Source of the DNA: Phycisphaerales bacterium
Lineage (GTDB): Bacteria; Planctomycetota; Phycisphaerae; Phycisphaerales; UBA1924
Length of the DNA: 55,161 bases
Direction: 5' to 3'
Assembly (NCBI GenBank): GCA_029260435.1
Contig: JAJDDG010000172.1
Span: 1-55,161 of the forward strand
Made by a program: the position numbers and the translations under genes. Below are positions 28,766 to 38,337 of the stretch, one piece after another. The notes under the pieces are model-generated. The model did not search any database, was not told where the DNA came from, and saw nothing but the letters and a program-made list of their open reading frames with translations. The first letter of the stretch is position 1. Each line of letters opens with the position of its first letter.

Positions 28766-29683
28766 ATGCCGACTGCACGCGGGCTCATGCCCGAACTTCT
28801 CGAACCCTGGGTCACGGACATCTTCTACCAGAAGTTCACCGAGCGTGAACTCATGTACCCGAAGCTGTTCAACGACACACCCATCACCACGGCCTTCGTG
28901 GATTACTTTGGCATTGCCGGCCTTGGCCGCTTCCAGGTCAAAGCCGAAGGCGTCCCGGTTGGCTACGACGACCCGGTGCAGGGTGACCGCAAGCGGACCA
29001 CAGTGCTGAGCTACGCACTAGGAGTACGGTTCACCGAGGAAATGCGCGAAGACGACCAGCACGGGATCATCTCCCGACTGCCGGCCGACCTCGCCAACTC
29101 GGCCCGGGACTCCCAAGAGCGACTGGCTTGGGGCCTCGTGAATGATGCGCACGCCGGCACGACCTACACGGGCCTCCCGGAGGGCGACGGCACTCGGCGC
29201 AGCCTATTCAACACGGTCCACTCCCGCCTCAAGGACGGCGGCACATGGTCGAATAAGGTGTCCCCGGGCGTAGCCCTCAGCGAGGTGGGCCTGGAGTCCG
29301 CCATGACCACCTTCGAGACGATGACGAGTGAGGAGGATCGGTACATCACCGTCACCCCCAAGACGCTCCTCATCCACCCGGAGAATCGCTGGGAAGCCAT
29401 GCGACTGCTGGAGTCCACGGGTCGCGTCGGCACCGCCGACAACGACATGAACACCGTCTCCCGCATGGGCCTCGCGCCCCTCGTGGTTCCGTACATCACG
29501 GACCAGGACTCTTGGAGCCTTTGGGCCTCCAAGGGCGACCACACGGCCACGTACCTCAACCGCAAGTCCCTGACGAAGCGGAGCGGCGTGGACGGCCAAA
29601 CCGGTGACATGTACTTCATCGGTCAGTACAGGTCAGAGGTGGACTTCAACGAAACCCGGGGGGCCGTCGGCAGCGCGCCGTAG
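28766..29683 (+). CDS. Major capsid protein
   Basis: 305 aa. The N-terminal LMPELLEPWVTDIFYQKFTE leads into repeated strands and helices in the HK97 order: RFTEEMREDDQHGIISRLPA with the spine helix DLANSARDSQERLAWGLVND, then VTPKTLLIHPENRWEAMRLL and LAPLVVPYITDQDSWSLWAS. [TS]-P-x-x-L-[LI]-x-x-P and late strand motifs of this kind are usual in podoviral coat proteins. It follows decoration and scaffold genes and is followed by a strong hairpin, both expected of the major coat gene. Confidence 0.85.
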   Translation: MPTARGLMPELLEPWVTDIFYQKFTERELMYPKLFNDTPITTAFVDYFGIAGLGRFQVKAEGVPVGYDDPVQGDRKRTTVLSYALGVRFTEEMREDDQHGIISRLPADLANSARDSQERLAWGLVNDAHAGTTYTGLPEGDGTRRSLFNTVHSRLKDGGTWSNKVSPGVALSEVGLESAMTTFETMTSEEDRYITVTPKTLLIHPENRWEAMRLLESTGRVGTADNDMNTVSRMGLAPLVVPYITDQDSWSLWASKGDHTATYLNRKSLTKRSGVDGQTGDMYFIGQYRSEVDFNETRGAVGSAP

Positions 29684-29717
29684 GCACCACCGACCATTGG
29701 GGGGACGGACAGTCCTC

Positions 29718-29749
29718 GGCCCCGGGAGTTGCTGTTGGCTCCCGGGGCC
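29718..29749 (+). terminator. Perfect 11-bp hairpin after the capsid gene
   Basis: GGCCCCGGGAG (29718-29728) pairs with CTCCCGGGGCC (29739-29749) around a 10-base loop. It lies in the 157-base gap after the major capsid gene. Without a U-run it is more likely a partial terminator or a 3' end that stabilises the capsid mRNA. Confidence 0.65.
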
Positions 29750-29840
29750 AACCCGCCCCACAGCAGCACCCAATCGGTCAGCTCACTGAGCGCGATAGCC
29801 CCGCTGGCCTTCATCACACCTCGAACTGGAGACTGGCATC

Positions 29841-30869
29841 ATGACGACTCATTTCAAGCACGGACTACGTGGCAGCACCGCAGCCATGGCTGGCGCGGCC
29901 GAAGACCTCAGTATCGAGGCGCTCATCGGCGACAGCGAACTCGTCACCGTGTTCGACGATTTCAATAGCATCGTCAAAGGCATCGACACGTTCGGTGCCT
30001 CGGCCATCTTCGAGGACTCCGGTTGGGTCCTGACGGACGAGGCTGGCGCCGTCCCCGTCGTGGACGCCATTTCAATGAACGACCCGTCGGGCACAGTCTA
30101 CTACGAACCGTCCTGCCTCCGCATCTTCACGGGGACCGCCGACGACACCGGCGGCAACATGCAACTCGACCTACTCAATGGCGCCGTTGGCACCTTGATC
30201 TCGACTGCTGACTTCCCGCACCTTTGGATTCCCGACAATGGTGGCACTTCCGGCGCCGCCGTCCTCGACAACACTACTTGGGTGTTCGCCTGCCGCATCG
30301 GCCTCCGCGCCGACCTCACCGTCACTGGCGCCGGTGCCTGGGACAGCAAAGCCTTCATCGGCTGGGCCGCCGCAGGCGACACCAGTGTCATGGATCACGA
30401 CACGGGCGCCCTGACCGACGCCGTTGGCAACCTCCACGGATTCCACATCCCCGAGGACGGCAGCATCGACGGAGTGTCCAAGCGCATCAGCGGCGACTCC
30501 CTCGTCGACGGCACCAACTTCACGGAGCTAGTCGCAGCGGGCGGCGTAGATGGCACCGTCGCGAACGGCGCCGTCACTGCCGGCGACACCATGTGGTTCG
30601 ACCTCGCCCTCCGCATGGATATCACCGACGAGAGCGATGACGCCGCCAACGGGGTCACCACCTTCTACCACCGGCGCGTTCCCAATAAGGCCGTCGGCGC
30701 GGTCGGCCCTTGGCGAAAGCACTCGACCCAACTCCTCAACCAAACCCCGAACCACAGTATCCACCTCGTCCCCACCATCGAAGTCCTCAACGGCCCGACT
30801 GCCGGCGTGGACGGTGTGTTCATGCTTGATTGGTGGGCCTTCGGGACCAGCCGACAAAGCCTGCGATAA
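29841..30869 (+). CDS. Virion structural protein, beta-rich, 342 aa
   Basis: The sequence is rich in Gly, Asp, Thr and Trp with alternating strands (DDFNSIVKGIDTFGASAIFE, TTWVFACRIGLRADLTVTGA, GVDGVFMLDWWAFGTSRQSL). The closing strand D-x-x-x-x-x-W-W-A-x-x-x-x-R and overall pattern suggest a lectin-like (concanavalin/LamG-type) jelly roll, as in phage minor capsid or spike proteins. It starts a run of adhesin-like genes. No precise family. Confidence 0.6.
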   Translation: MTTHFKHGLRGSTAAMAGAAEDLSIEALIGDSELVTVFDDFNSIVKGIDTFGASAIFEDSGWVLTDEAGAVPVVDAISMNDPSGTVYYEPSCLRIFTGTADDTGGNMQLDLLNGAVGTLISTADFPHLWIPDNGGTSGAAVLDNTTWVFACRIGLRADLTVTGAGAWDSKAFIGWAAAGDTSVMDHDTGALTDAVGNLHGFHIPEDGSIDGVSKRISGDSLVDGTNFTELVAAGGVDGTVANGAVTAGDTMWFDLALRMDITDESDDAANGVTTFYHRRVPNKAVGAVGPWRKHSTQLLNQTPNHSIHLVPTIEVLNGPTAGVDGVFMLDWWAFGTSRQSLR

Positions 30870-30879
30870 GGAGACCCCA

Positions 30880-31323
30880 ATGCGATCCCTACTAGCTTTG
30901 GCGGTGGGGGTTCTCCTCACGGCCCCCGCGGCACTCGCAGCCGATGGTGACAAGGTATCGACCTCGAACAGCGGTGACTTCCGCGTCGAGACGTTCCTGC
31001 TGTGCGACGGTGCGACCGGCGGCGCGACCAAGACGTGCGCCGAGTTCGACACCGACATCACGCAACTCGGCCAACCGGCCAAGATGCTATTCACCATTGA
31101 GGCCCGTGCTGGCTGCGCTGGCAACCCTGCCATCATCATCCAGGGCAACAGCGTCACTGGCTCTAGCCAAGTCTACGACATCACCACCATCACGGTGGCC
31201 GGTGTCGAGTCGGCGACACTCGCGACGCCGGCACACCGCTTCTATCAGGGCGACGTGACCGTCGGCACCGGCTGCACCGACTTGGAGGTTCGCATGGAAC
31301 TCCACTACAAGAGGGCCGAGTAA
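30880..31323 (+). CDS. Secreted beta protein with Sec signal peptide, 147 aa
   Basis: MRSLLALAVGVLLTAPAALA is a textbook signal peptide with an Ala-x-Ala cleavage site, followed by ADGDKVSTSN. The mature protein has paired Cys (LLCDGATGGATKTC, GCAGNP, TGCTDLE) that could form disulfides after export. AAGGAGA precedes the ATG. A cytoplasmically assembled virion protein should not need a signal peptide, so this is either exported during infection or a captured host secretory gene. Confidence 0.7.
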   Translation: MRSLLALAVGVLLTAPAALAADGDKVSTSNSGDFRVETFLLCDGATGGATKTCAEFDTDITQLGQPAKMLFTIEARAGCAGNPAIIIQGNSVTGSSQVYDITTITVAGVESATLATPAHRFYQGDVTVGTGCTDLEVRMELHYKRAE

Positions 31324-33422
31324 TGCGTTGGCTCGCACTTGTGTTTGTGGTGACCTTGCCGTTCTTGTTGGGGGCCACCCACGTTGTCGTCGGCGACACG
31401 ATCGGCGGTGGCAGTGGCTCGCCCACTGGGGCAGCCGGTGGCTCCCTCGGCGGCACCTACCCGAACCCACACGTTGATGGTATCGACCAAGACGGCGATG
31501 CAAACTACGAGGTGTCGTCCGACGGCACCGACGTTTGTGTTGATTACGACGACGACGGTACTTGCGACGTGACCTTCGGCCCAGGCGGACCGTGGACATA
31601 CATTGACTTCACAGGTGACGCCACACCGTGCCAGACGGGCATGGCTGCATTCAAAAACTACAACACGGGCGCGGATCAATCCCCGAGGCTCCAACTCAGC
31701 GGCGAGATGACGATCGACGCTGATGACTACGTAACCATCCAGCAAGACGATGGTGCAGTCACGGCGAGTCCACTCAAGGCGTGCTTCGGGCAGATCCCAG
31801 TCACGGCCTACAACGTGAGCGAGGAGCCGATTGTAGACGGGACGAACAGGGCCGGGCTCGGAGGTCGCATCCATGCCCAGAACCTGACCATCATCTTCGA
31901 TGAAACTGTCTCTCCCGCCGCGGGCTTTGACTACGCCAACATCGTGAGAGGTGTTCGGTACATCGCCGGTACAGACGGTGCGAACGGTGCGGGTTCTGGT
32001 GCAGGCATGATTAGCCGCGGACCGATCTGGACGGGTAATGTCACGTTCAAATGCACCGGCTCCAACGCTGCTTGGGATCACACTGGCGCCTCTGCGATGC
32101 CGACGATGGGTTCCGACGAGTTCGTCACGAATGGCGATGCGGTCATCGGAGTTCTCGACTCTGGCAACACGCGGAGCAAGTCGGCTGACCCGCTACATAT
32201 CGCTGTGGACCCGAGCTGCGACACGGACTACTTCATCGGGCTCGCGAGCCACCAGTCGTGGAGCAACAGCTACTCGATGATCGCCACGGGTGGCTGGGCT
32301 GGAGCGTGGTTCATTGGCAGCAACAGCAATGATTTCTACCTCGGTGAAATCACCAGTGCGGGCTACGGCATCGTCATCGGCAACGGTGAGGATGGCGCAA
32401 GCCGCTACATCTTCGATGACGGAGATACGGCCCTCCCGGGTGGAGGCACCGATGCAGGGACGGCAATTGCGTCTGCCGTGAACGGTCTTCGGATCTGGGG
32501 CGGCGCGAGCGAAGGCAACACATGGGGTGACATCTCCGAGACGGGCGGGGGTCAGGTTCAGATACGTGGCACGGACGTGGAGATGCCAACCTCTGGAGCA
32601 ACCGGAAACTCTATCACATGGAACGCCGGGGCCTGCTCAACTACAGGACTCGCCTGTAGCGCAGACGCGCAGTGTACGGGGACCTGTGATGTGGTTCCCA
32701 ACTTGACCGGCAAGAGCATCCTGTTCGAGCCGAACTCTCTCGGCCCCGACCACCTCGACACGACGTTCCACGCGATGGCAATCGGCCCCGGCGCGGCAGG
32801 CGGCACGATCCAGCTCTCCGGGAACATGAACTCAAGCTACGACGGCTCGACGCACAATCTCGTGATTCCGTATGGCGACGCTGGCGCGAAGCCGACGACC
32901 GTGTTCAACATCAGCGGTTGGATCCGAGGCCGCGCCGACATGGTGGTCGGTGACTACGAGTACGTCTACCACGACGGTGAGGTATGGCTCTCGTTCGGAT
33001 CTCAGGCTGCTCCCGTGTCTCTGCCTGATTGTTTGTTGGCATTTCCTCGACAAGGAAACGCCTTGGCTCAGTGTACGTCGGTTACAGCCGTCCACATGCT
33101 AGGCCCGGCGTGGGACACTAAAGAGCGAATCGTTCACCAAGCCCGTTGGATAGGAAATGCCACAGAAGTAGGACCGTTGGACTGTGACATGACGCCTTAC
33201 GCGACAGACCAGTCAGACTCAGGGGCGGTCCAAGAAGCGTTCGGGACGTTCACGGTGACGGCGTTTAGCCCGTTGACTCAGGGACGTGCGTATCTCGGCT
33301 ACGACTGGACTCAGGATACAGATGAGTGGTTCGTCCTATTGGAGGCTGACACCGACACGGCGAACTGCGGTCGAATCGAGGGAGACTTCGGCATTCAAAT
33401 CTTCCCTGCCAAGGACGACTAG
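31323..33422 (+). CDS. Fibre/spike-like protein with signal sequence, 699 aa
   Basis: The N-terminal MRWLALVFVVTLPFLLGATH is a signal-like hydrophobic leader. Residues 37-50, PTGAAGGSLGGTYPNP, are the G-x-A-G-G-x-L-x-G-T-Y-P-N-P motif typical of tail fibre shafts. The long middle is a Gly/Asp/Ser-rich beta solenoid with recurrent aromatic turns. Cys pairs (e.g. CSTTGLACSADAQCTGTCD) suggest an extracellular fold. Its ATG overlaps the preceding TAA by one base. Probably a receptor-binding or host-surface protein. Confidence 0.7.
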   Translation: MRWLALVFVVTLPFLLGATHVVVGDTIGGGSGSPTGAAGGSLGGTYPNPHVDGIDQDGDANYEVSSDGTDVCVDYDDDGTCDVTFGPGGPWTYIDFTGDATPCQTGMAAFKNYNTGADQSPRLQLSGEMTIDADDYVTIQQDDGAVTASPLKACFGQIPVTAYNVSEEPIVDGTNRAGLGGRIHAQNLTIIFDETVSPAAGFDYANIVRGVRYIAGTDGANGAGSGAGMISRGPIWTGNVTFKCTGSNAAWDHTGASAMPTMGSDEFVTNGDAVIGVLDSGNTRSKSADPLHIAVDPSCDTDYFIGLASHQSWSNSYSMIATGGWAGAWFIGSNSNDFYLGEITSAGYGIVIGNGEDGASRYIFDDGDTALPGGGTDAGTAIASAVNGLRIWGGASEGNTWGDISETGGGQVQIRGTDVEMPTSGATGNSITWNAGACSTTGLACSADAQCTGTCDVVPNLTGKSILFEPNSLGPDHLDTTFHAMAIGPGAAGGTIQLSGNMNSSYDGSTHNLVIPYGDAGAKPTTVFNISGWIRGRADMVVGDYEYVYHDGEVWLSFGSQAAPVSLPDCLLAFPRQGNALAQCTSVTAVHMLGPAWDTKERIVHQARWIGNATEVGPLDCDMTPYATDQSDSGAVQEAFGTFTVTAFSPLTQGRAYLGYDWTQDTDEWFVLLEADTDTANCGRIEGDFGIQIFPAKDD

Positions 33423-33424
33423 CA

Positions 33425-34540
33425 GTGATTGAGTTCATTGCAGCGCTCCTCGCCTCGGTCATCATCGAGGCTGGCACGTACTCCGGTGGCACGTACTCGG
33501 GCGACACGAGCACGATCGCCACGGACAACTGGGTCTACCTGGAGGACGGGTCTGCGCCGGGAGCGGTCGCAGTAGGCGCCCCAGCGGGAGACTTCCTGCC
33601 GCCCCATCTAGTGGTCGTCTCGCCGCGCACGGGCGTCGTCACCTACAGCGTGACGGTGAGCAGTATCTCGGCGTGCCCCGTGAGCGATTGGATCGCGGCG
33701 TCCGCCTCGGGAACGGTTACCGCCGGCACCCCCGAGCATCACCCGATCACCTTTCTCGGCTCCAACGACTGCGCCCCCGGCACCTACACGGCGACGGTCA
33801 CGTTTTCCGCCCCGGGTCGCATAGATCAGGTGTTCAACGTCACGGCGACCGTTGCTGCGGCGGAGCCAGCAGGCTCCTTCACGATGGCGGTGTTCGGAGA
33901 CTCCATTTCCGCAAACGGCACATCAACGACCACCGACTGGAGTGCGCTACTCCCAACCCGTTATGGCGCTTCGCTCACGAACCACGCCGTACCCGGAGAC
34001 ATCTGCTCTGACCTAGCCGTCATCGTGGACGCAGAGATCATCAGCGGCATTCCCGCTGCGAGCATCGGCGTGATCCAGTGCGGGACGAATGACAGCAGCT
34101 CGGGCGTGTCCCTCGCCACGTTTACATCCGAAGTGCAGGGAATGGTGGATGCCCTCCAAGCCGACGGACACACGTTCCTGTTGTTGCTCGGCCCCCCGTA
34201 CCGCTACCCGCCGGCCAGCTTCGCGGGATGTGGCAGCGGCAGCGAGAGCGCGTGCCGCACGATCATCGACGACTACAACACGGCGATGGATACGATCGCC
34301 ACGACCGAGGGTCTTGGGTTCGTCTCGATGCGGGACACGATGGGCGACATCGGAACCCACGACATCCAGCGCCTCTGCTTCGACACGGCCGGCGTTCACC
34401 CAGGTTCGAGCCCTGCGGCAAGTGAGTGCGCGGACCGCATCGGAATCGATGTGGCGCTGGAACTTGAGACGGTGCGGCCGGCCGTTGGCAACATGGCATG
34501 GGGAATAGATCCGTGGGGTACGAAACCGTGGGGTACATGA
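33425..34540 (+). CDS. SGNH/GDSL hydrolase with hydrophobic leader, 371 aa
   Basis: From about residue 150 it is an SGNH esterase: block I FGDSIS (nucleophile Ser), block III QCGTNDSSS (Gly and Asn of the oxyanion hole), block V DTAGVHPG (Asp and catalytic His). The N-terminal half is a beta domain with TYSGGTYSGDTS and an Ig-like section. It starts with a GTG and a hydrophobic leader MIEFIAALLASVIIEAG. The C-terminus has WGIDPWGTKPWGT. It probably de-esterifies host polysaccharide as a spike-associated enzyme or a secreted one. Confidence 0.8.
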   Translation: MIEFIAALLASVIIEAGTYSGGTYSGDTSTIATDNWVYLEDGSAPGAVAVGAPAGDFLPPHLVVVSPRTGVVTYSVTVSSISACPVSDWIAASASGTVTAGTPEHHPITFLGSNDCAPGTYTATVTFSAPGRIDQVFNVTATVAAAEPAGSFTMAVFGDSISANGTSTTTDWSALLPTRYGASLTNHAVPGDICSDLAVIVDAEIISGIPAASIGVIQCGTNDSSSGVSLATFTSEVQGMVDALQADGHTFLLLLGPPYRYPPASFAGCGSGSESACRTIIDDYNTAMDTIATTEGLGFVSMRDTMGDIGTHDIQRLCFDTAGVHPGSSPAASECADRIGIDVALELETVRPAVGNMAWGIDPWGTKPWGT

Positions 34541-35553
34541 TGAAAGCACTACTTCTGACTCTTTTGGTGTTTGGAATCTCTGCGCCTGCCTACTCGGCTG
34601 CGTGCGATTGGAACTCGGGCGGTGAGGATCTGGTTGACGGTTCCGGCAACGCCTCCCTGAGCGAGACGACCACGGGCCTCGGCCGCGTCGAAGCCTGTGC
34701 CACCGCGAACGACACAGCGATTGGGACGAACACGACGGATCTTGGGACCGCTGCGAACCACACGACGGCGACGGAGCTGGCGACCGGTGTCGACAACATC
34801 ACCCCATCGAACCTCGTGGATAAGAGCGCCGCTGAAACGATCACTGGGCTATGGACCCATAGCAACACGGGCACCCATGACTTCGGCGGACCCGTCACGG
34901 CGACTAGCTTCACCGCAGACAATCGAACCACCGAACCTGGAAACTTGATCTCCTTGGACGCCAATGATACTGCGTTCACGAATGACCCGACCTGCGCGAA
35001 CTCCGGCGTGACGAATAAGTTCACCATCATCGACAAGGACGAGAACGCCGCGGATGACTACGTGGCCTGTGACGGCACATCAGAGATATTCCGCTTCCAC
35101 AAGCCCTACATGTTCGCGGACTCTGGGGGGGACGCAGCCGAGACGAGCCTTTCGGTCAGTAATCAATTCTTCCTGATGAACATCAGCCTCACTGAGCTTG
35201 CCGACACGACTGGCGAGTTCACCACGAATGCGAACGAGATTTGCTACACGGGCGTCGAACCTTTCGGCGCTGACCTCATGGCGAGTACGTCGTTCGATAG
35301 GACCACCGGCTCCGGCACAGACACCATCACGTTCGTGTTCGGGATGGACACAACCGGGGCAATCGGGGACGGGGATGAGTTCGGCGAGCAGTACCCGAGG
35401 ACGATATCCAACAACGCCGTCATTGGTGCGTTGACGGTTAGCACCTACAAAACGTTCGTGACGAATGATTGCATCGGACTTCTTGGCGCCACCAACGGGG
35501 CCACCGACGGGATCACCATGGAAGCTGTGAGCATTCACATTGATGCTAAGTAA
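34537..35553 (+). CDS. Fibre-like protein with Sec signal peptide, 338 aa
   Basis: MMKALLLTLLVFGISAPAYS is a clear signal peptide with cleavage near AYSA, then ACDWNSGGED. A helical/linker region (TNTTDLGTAANHTTATELAT) is followed by ETITGLWTHSNTGTHDFGGP, the E-T-I-[ST]-G-x-W-T-F/H motif of tail fibre shafts, and a C-terminal beta domain with Cys. The ATG overlaps the SGNH gene stop as ATGA, so the two are co-translated. Confidence 0.7.
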   Translation: MMKALLLTLLVFGISAPAYSAACDWNSGGEDLVDGSGNASLSETTTGLGRVEACATANDTAIGTNTTDLGTAANHTTATELATGVDNITPSNLVDKSAAETITGLWTHSNTGTHDFGGPVTATSFTADNRTTEPGNLISLDANDTAFTNDPTCANSGVTNKFTIIDKDENAADDYVACDGTSEIFRFHKPYMFADSGGDAAETSLSVSNQFFLMNISLTELADTTGEFTTNANEICYTGVEPFGADLMASTSFDRTTGSGTDTITFVFGMDTTGAIGDGDEFGEQYPRTISNNAVIGALTVSTYKTFVTNDCIGLLGATNGATDGITMEAVSIHIDAK

Positions 35554-37564
35554 GTGCATAGCGGGTGCGTTCTTGCTCGGGGCGATCGTCTCGGGCGGAG
35601 GGTTCTCTGGGGGTGGGCAGAATGTGGCGCCGCCCGCCGCAAGTAGCGTCACCTCCAGCTTCGTGATGTCCCGATCCTCTGCCGTCACTCCCGCGGCGGT
35701 CCACTTCGACGCCACAGGTTCCAGCACCACGATCAGCGCACGCAACACCGACCGCGAGTGCAAGCATGTCTGGACGTTCGGGGACTCGTGGGCCAGCGGC
35801 ACCGACGGGTACGAGTACGGCACAGCGGACTCCAGCAAGACCAAGAACTGGTTCGGGCATGGTCCGTGGGCAGCTCACGTATACGAGGAGCCCCACGCCA
35901 ACTGGGATCCTGCGGACGACTCTGGCACCGCGCACACCGTCCGCCATGACATCACCTGCCTAGAAGACGACGGCACCTCGCACACCGACTTCAGCACGCA
36001 GACGTTCACGACCCTAGACTTCCTCGCCGAAGCCGACACGGACGATGGCGACTCGACGGGAAACGGTGCTGAGAATGCCGTTTGCATCAGAGACAACTCG
36101 GCTCCCGCTTGGATCGCTCCGTGCGATGACACCACGATCTTTCCCGACGCTGCCGACAGGGTGACGATGGCCTCGGGCGACGACATCTGCGGGACGATCA
36201 ACACCCAAGAAGCCACCTACGACTATTTCCTCGTCCAGCACGCAGCAGATGGCGTCTTCAAGTGCAACAACGGTTTCGCCGTCAATAGCGGCACCGCAAT
36301 TTACGTCATCGGTGGCGACCTGATGTCGAACGTGGAGGAGGTTGGGTTCACCGGGTCTGAGACGTTTTTCAGCATGAACGCCAATACAATCATGTCTGGA
36401 TTGGAACAGCTTTCGTCGGACTCGGCCAACACCTACACTGGCACTAGCTTCGGTGCTGGGGCAAACCACGCCCTGGTCTATCGCAGCGGGAGTCAGGGCA
36501 TCGCGGCGTGTCATATCACCGACACGGCTTCCGGTGGCGTAGCTCAGCCGACCTTCTGGATGCTGAACTACTGCGACAATCTGGGGAACACCGGCACCGC
36601 CAACGCCTATTTCATGCGTTCCAACGGTACGGCAATTGCGATGAACAACTACATCGACCGGAACGGCGTGAACGAGCATGGGATCAGGATGTCATGCTCA
36701 ACGGATGGTGGGATAGTTGCGATGAACTCGATGCTAGATCCGGCTGGCGGTGGCAACTCGGGCATCACTTGGCGCGACTCGTGCAGCGTGCCGAGTCGTG
36801 CCGCACAGGACGCCGTAGACAATGTGATCGCTTGGAACATCATTGCGACTTCCATCGGCGGTACGACCGGCATTGGGCTCAACCCACAGAACACCATCGT
36901 GGTAGATGAGCGGCAGGAACGCTTCGTCATGGAGGGGAACATCCTCTTCCCGTTCGGGAACTGTGGTGGCGTGATCCCCAATACGCTGTACGAGAGTCAG
37001 GCGAGGTATGCAGCGATGCGGCATTCGGTCATGGTCGATCAGCGCGGCACTAGCTGCTCAGGATCCTCCGCACTGGTTCGACACAGCACCACGGTCAACA
37101 ACTGCAACACGAAGTTGAGCCCCGACTTCGACCCGCCCAGTGGTTGCGTGGCAAAGCAGCAGGGGAGTAACGACCTATTCAACAGCCTCGTGGTGGCTGA
37201 GAGTGGGTACTCAGCGAATCAGGGGGTGTGGGACATCACGCATTGCACGGTCGGCTCGGGCTCCGACGTGGACCGATGCGGCGATGCCTACAACGTGCTT
37301 TCGGTTGGCAATGATGGCAGCACGCTCAGCGCCAGTACGAACGAATCCAACGAAGCGGGATCTGTGCTTCTCGGCACGACCGACCCGGACACCTACTTCG
37401 TGGCGGGCGGTTACGACGAAGCCGACGCCTGGGACACGCTCACCGTGGACGACTTCAAGCGGGCGACGCCCGCCACCGATGGAACCTGCGATCCACGCAT
37501 GTTCTGGCACGCCGACGGGACGGACTACACATGGGATAGCTGCTCGTCTGGACTTTACGACTGA
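35543..37564 (+). CDS. PKD and beta-helix spike-like protein with signal sequence, 673 aa
   Basis: A leader MLSKCIAGAFLLGAIVSGGG is followed by a PKD-type domain: VTPAAVHFDATGSST, then HVWTFGD and a closing HTVRHDITCLEDDG. The rest reads as a right-handed parallel beta helix with Asn/Cys ladders (AIAMNNYIDRNGVNEHGIRM, IVAMNSMLDPAGGGNSGITW). At least 20 Cys are spread through it. It overlaps the preceding gene by 11 bases. Beta-helix phage spikes bind or cleave polysaccharide; catalytic residues cannot be assigned. Confidence 0.7.
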   Translation: MLSKCIAGAFLLGAIVSGGGFSGGGQNVAPPAASSVTSSFVMSRSSAVTPAAVHFDATGSSTTISARNTDRECKHVWTFGDSWASGTDGYEYGTADSSKTKNWFGHGPWAAHVYEEPHANWDPADDSGTAHTVRHDITCLEDDGTSHTDFSTQTFTTLDFLAEADTDDGDSTGNGAENAVCIRDNSAPAWIAPCDDTTIFPDAADRVTMASGDDICGTINTQEATYDYFLVQHAADGVFKCNNGFAVNSGTAIYVIGGDLMSNVEEVGFTGSETFFSMNANTIMSGLEQLSSDSANTYTGTSFGAGANHALVYRSGSQGIAACHITDTASGGVAQPTFWMLNYCDNLGNTGTANAYFMRSNGTAIAMNNYIDRNGVNEHGIRMSCSTDGGIVAMNSMLDPAGGGNSGITWRDSCSVPSRAAQDAVDNVIAWNIIATSIGGTTGIGLNPQNTIVVDERQERFVMEGNILFPFGNCGGVIPNTLYESQARYAAMRHSVMVDQRGTSCSGSSALVRHSTTVNNCNTKLSPDFDPPSGCVAKQQGSNDLFNSLVVAESGYSANQGVWDITHCTVGSGSDVDRCGDAYNVLSVGNDGSTLSASTNESNEAGSVLLGTTDPDTYFVAGGYDEADAWDTLTVDDFKRATPATDGTCDPRMFWHADGTDYTWDSCSSGLYD

Positions 37565-37578
37565 GCAGGAGGCCCGAC

Positions 37579-37941
37579 ATGGGTGTAGAGAGGATAAACT
37601 CAGACGTTCGATTCGTGATCCAGATCGTCGTTACTATTGGCCTTGGTGCTGGTGCAGCGTGGGTCGCGGTGGATAGGTCCGTTGCGACGATGGCTGAGAA
37701 GATCAATGGATTGTCTGTTCTCACCGCAACCAACCAAGCCCACGCTGCCCAGAACCTTGTGGCGCATGAACGCAATGGACATAAGGAATTGGACGATCGG
37801 ATTGACGCGGTAGAGGATCTAGCCCGTGACCTACGAACCCAGATCCAATGGATGGTGAAGGCGCAGGAATTAGGAGCGGCTAAGCAGGGCGTGAAGTTGC
37901 CACCGGCGCCGTTGTTCCCAATTGTTGAGGCGGAGGGATGA
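37579..37941 (+). CDS. Membrane-anchored coiled-coil protein (lysis cassette)
   Basis: 120 aa: one transmembrane helix near residues 12-31 (FVIQIVVTIGLGAGAAWVAV), then a coiled coil (KELDDRIDAVEDLARDLRTQ). AGGAGG lies 8 bases before the ATG. This layout resembles XhlA-like or inner-membrane spanin-like proteins next to endolysins. The exact role is undetermined. Confidence 0.6.
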   Translation: MGVERINSDVRFVIQIVVTIGLGAGAAWVAVDRSVATMAEKINGLSVLTATNQAHAAQNLVAHERNGHKELDDRIDAVEDLARDLRTQIQWMVKAQELGAAKQGVKLPPAPLFPIVEAEG

Positions 37942-37945
37942 TACC

Positions 37946-38263
37946 GTGAGACTCAAACCCGGTGTCTCCGCCCGCGGCATCAGCCCTGAGTTGCTCCTCG
38001 GGATCATGGTGCTGGACGCCATTTACAAGAACGTCACCGGGGCGGATGCGGTGGTCACCAGCCTCCGGGACGGCACCCACCACCGCGCCAGCAAGCACTA
38101 CCGGGGGGACGGTGCGGACTTTCGCACCATCCAAGCCAGCATCACCCCCGACACCGCAGAGCGTATTCGAGCCGAGGCCCGTGCCCAGCTCGGCAAGGAT
38201 TATGATATTGTGGTTGAAGGCAACCACATTCATTTGGAGTTCGACCCCAAGGGGCCGACGTGA
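37946..38263 (+). CDS. M15-type peptidase, probable endolysin
   Basis: 105 aa from a GTG with GGAGG 9 bases upstream. The zinc-site pattern is SLRDGTHHRASKHYRGDGAD (family S-x-H-x-x-G-x-A-x-D) with VEGNHIHLEF (H-x-H) at the end, as in D-Ala-D-Ala carboxypeptidase/endopeptidase-type lysins. It should cleave peptidoglycan cross-links or stem peptides. It is short for an endolysin and has no separate wall-binding domain. Neighbours are holin-like and lipoprotein genes. Confidence 0.75.
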   Translation: MRLKPGVSARGISPELLLGIMVLDAIYKNVTGADAVVTSLRDGTHHRASKHYRGDGADFRTIQASITPDTAERIRAEARAQLGKDYDIVVEGNHIHLEFDPKGPT

Positions 38264-38337
38264 AGTGGTCGTCAGCCACTAGTCCATTGATCTACACTTT
38301 GAGCGCCCTGAGCGGCACACCGAGAGGAGAGACAACC

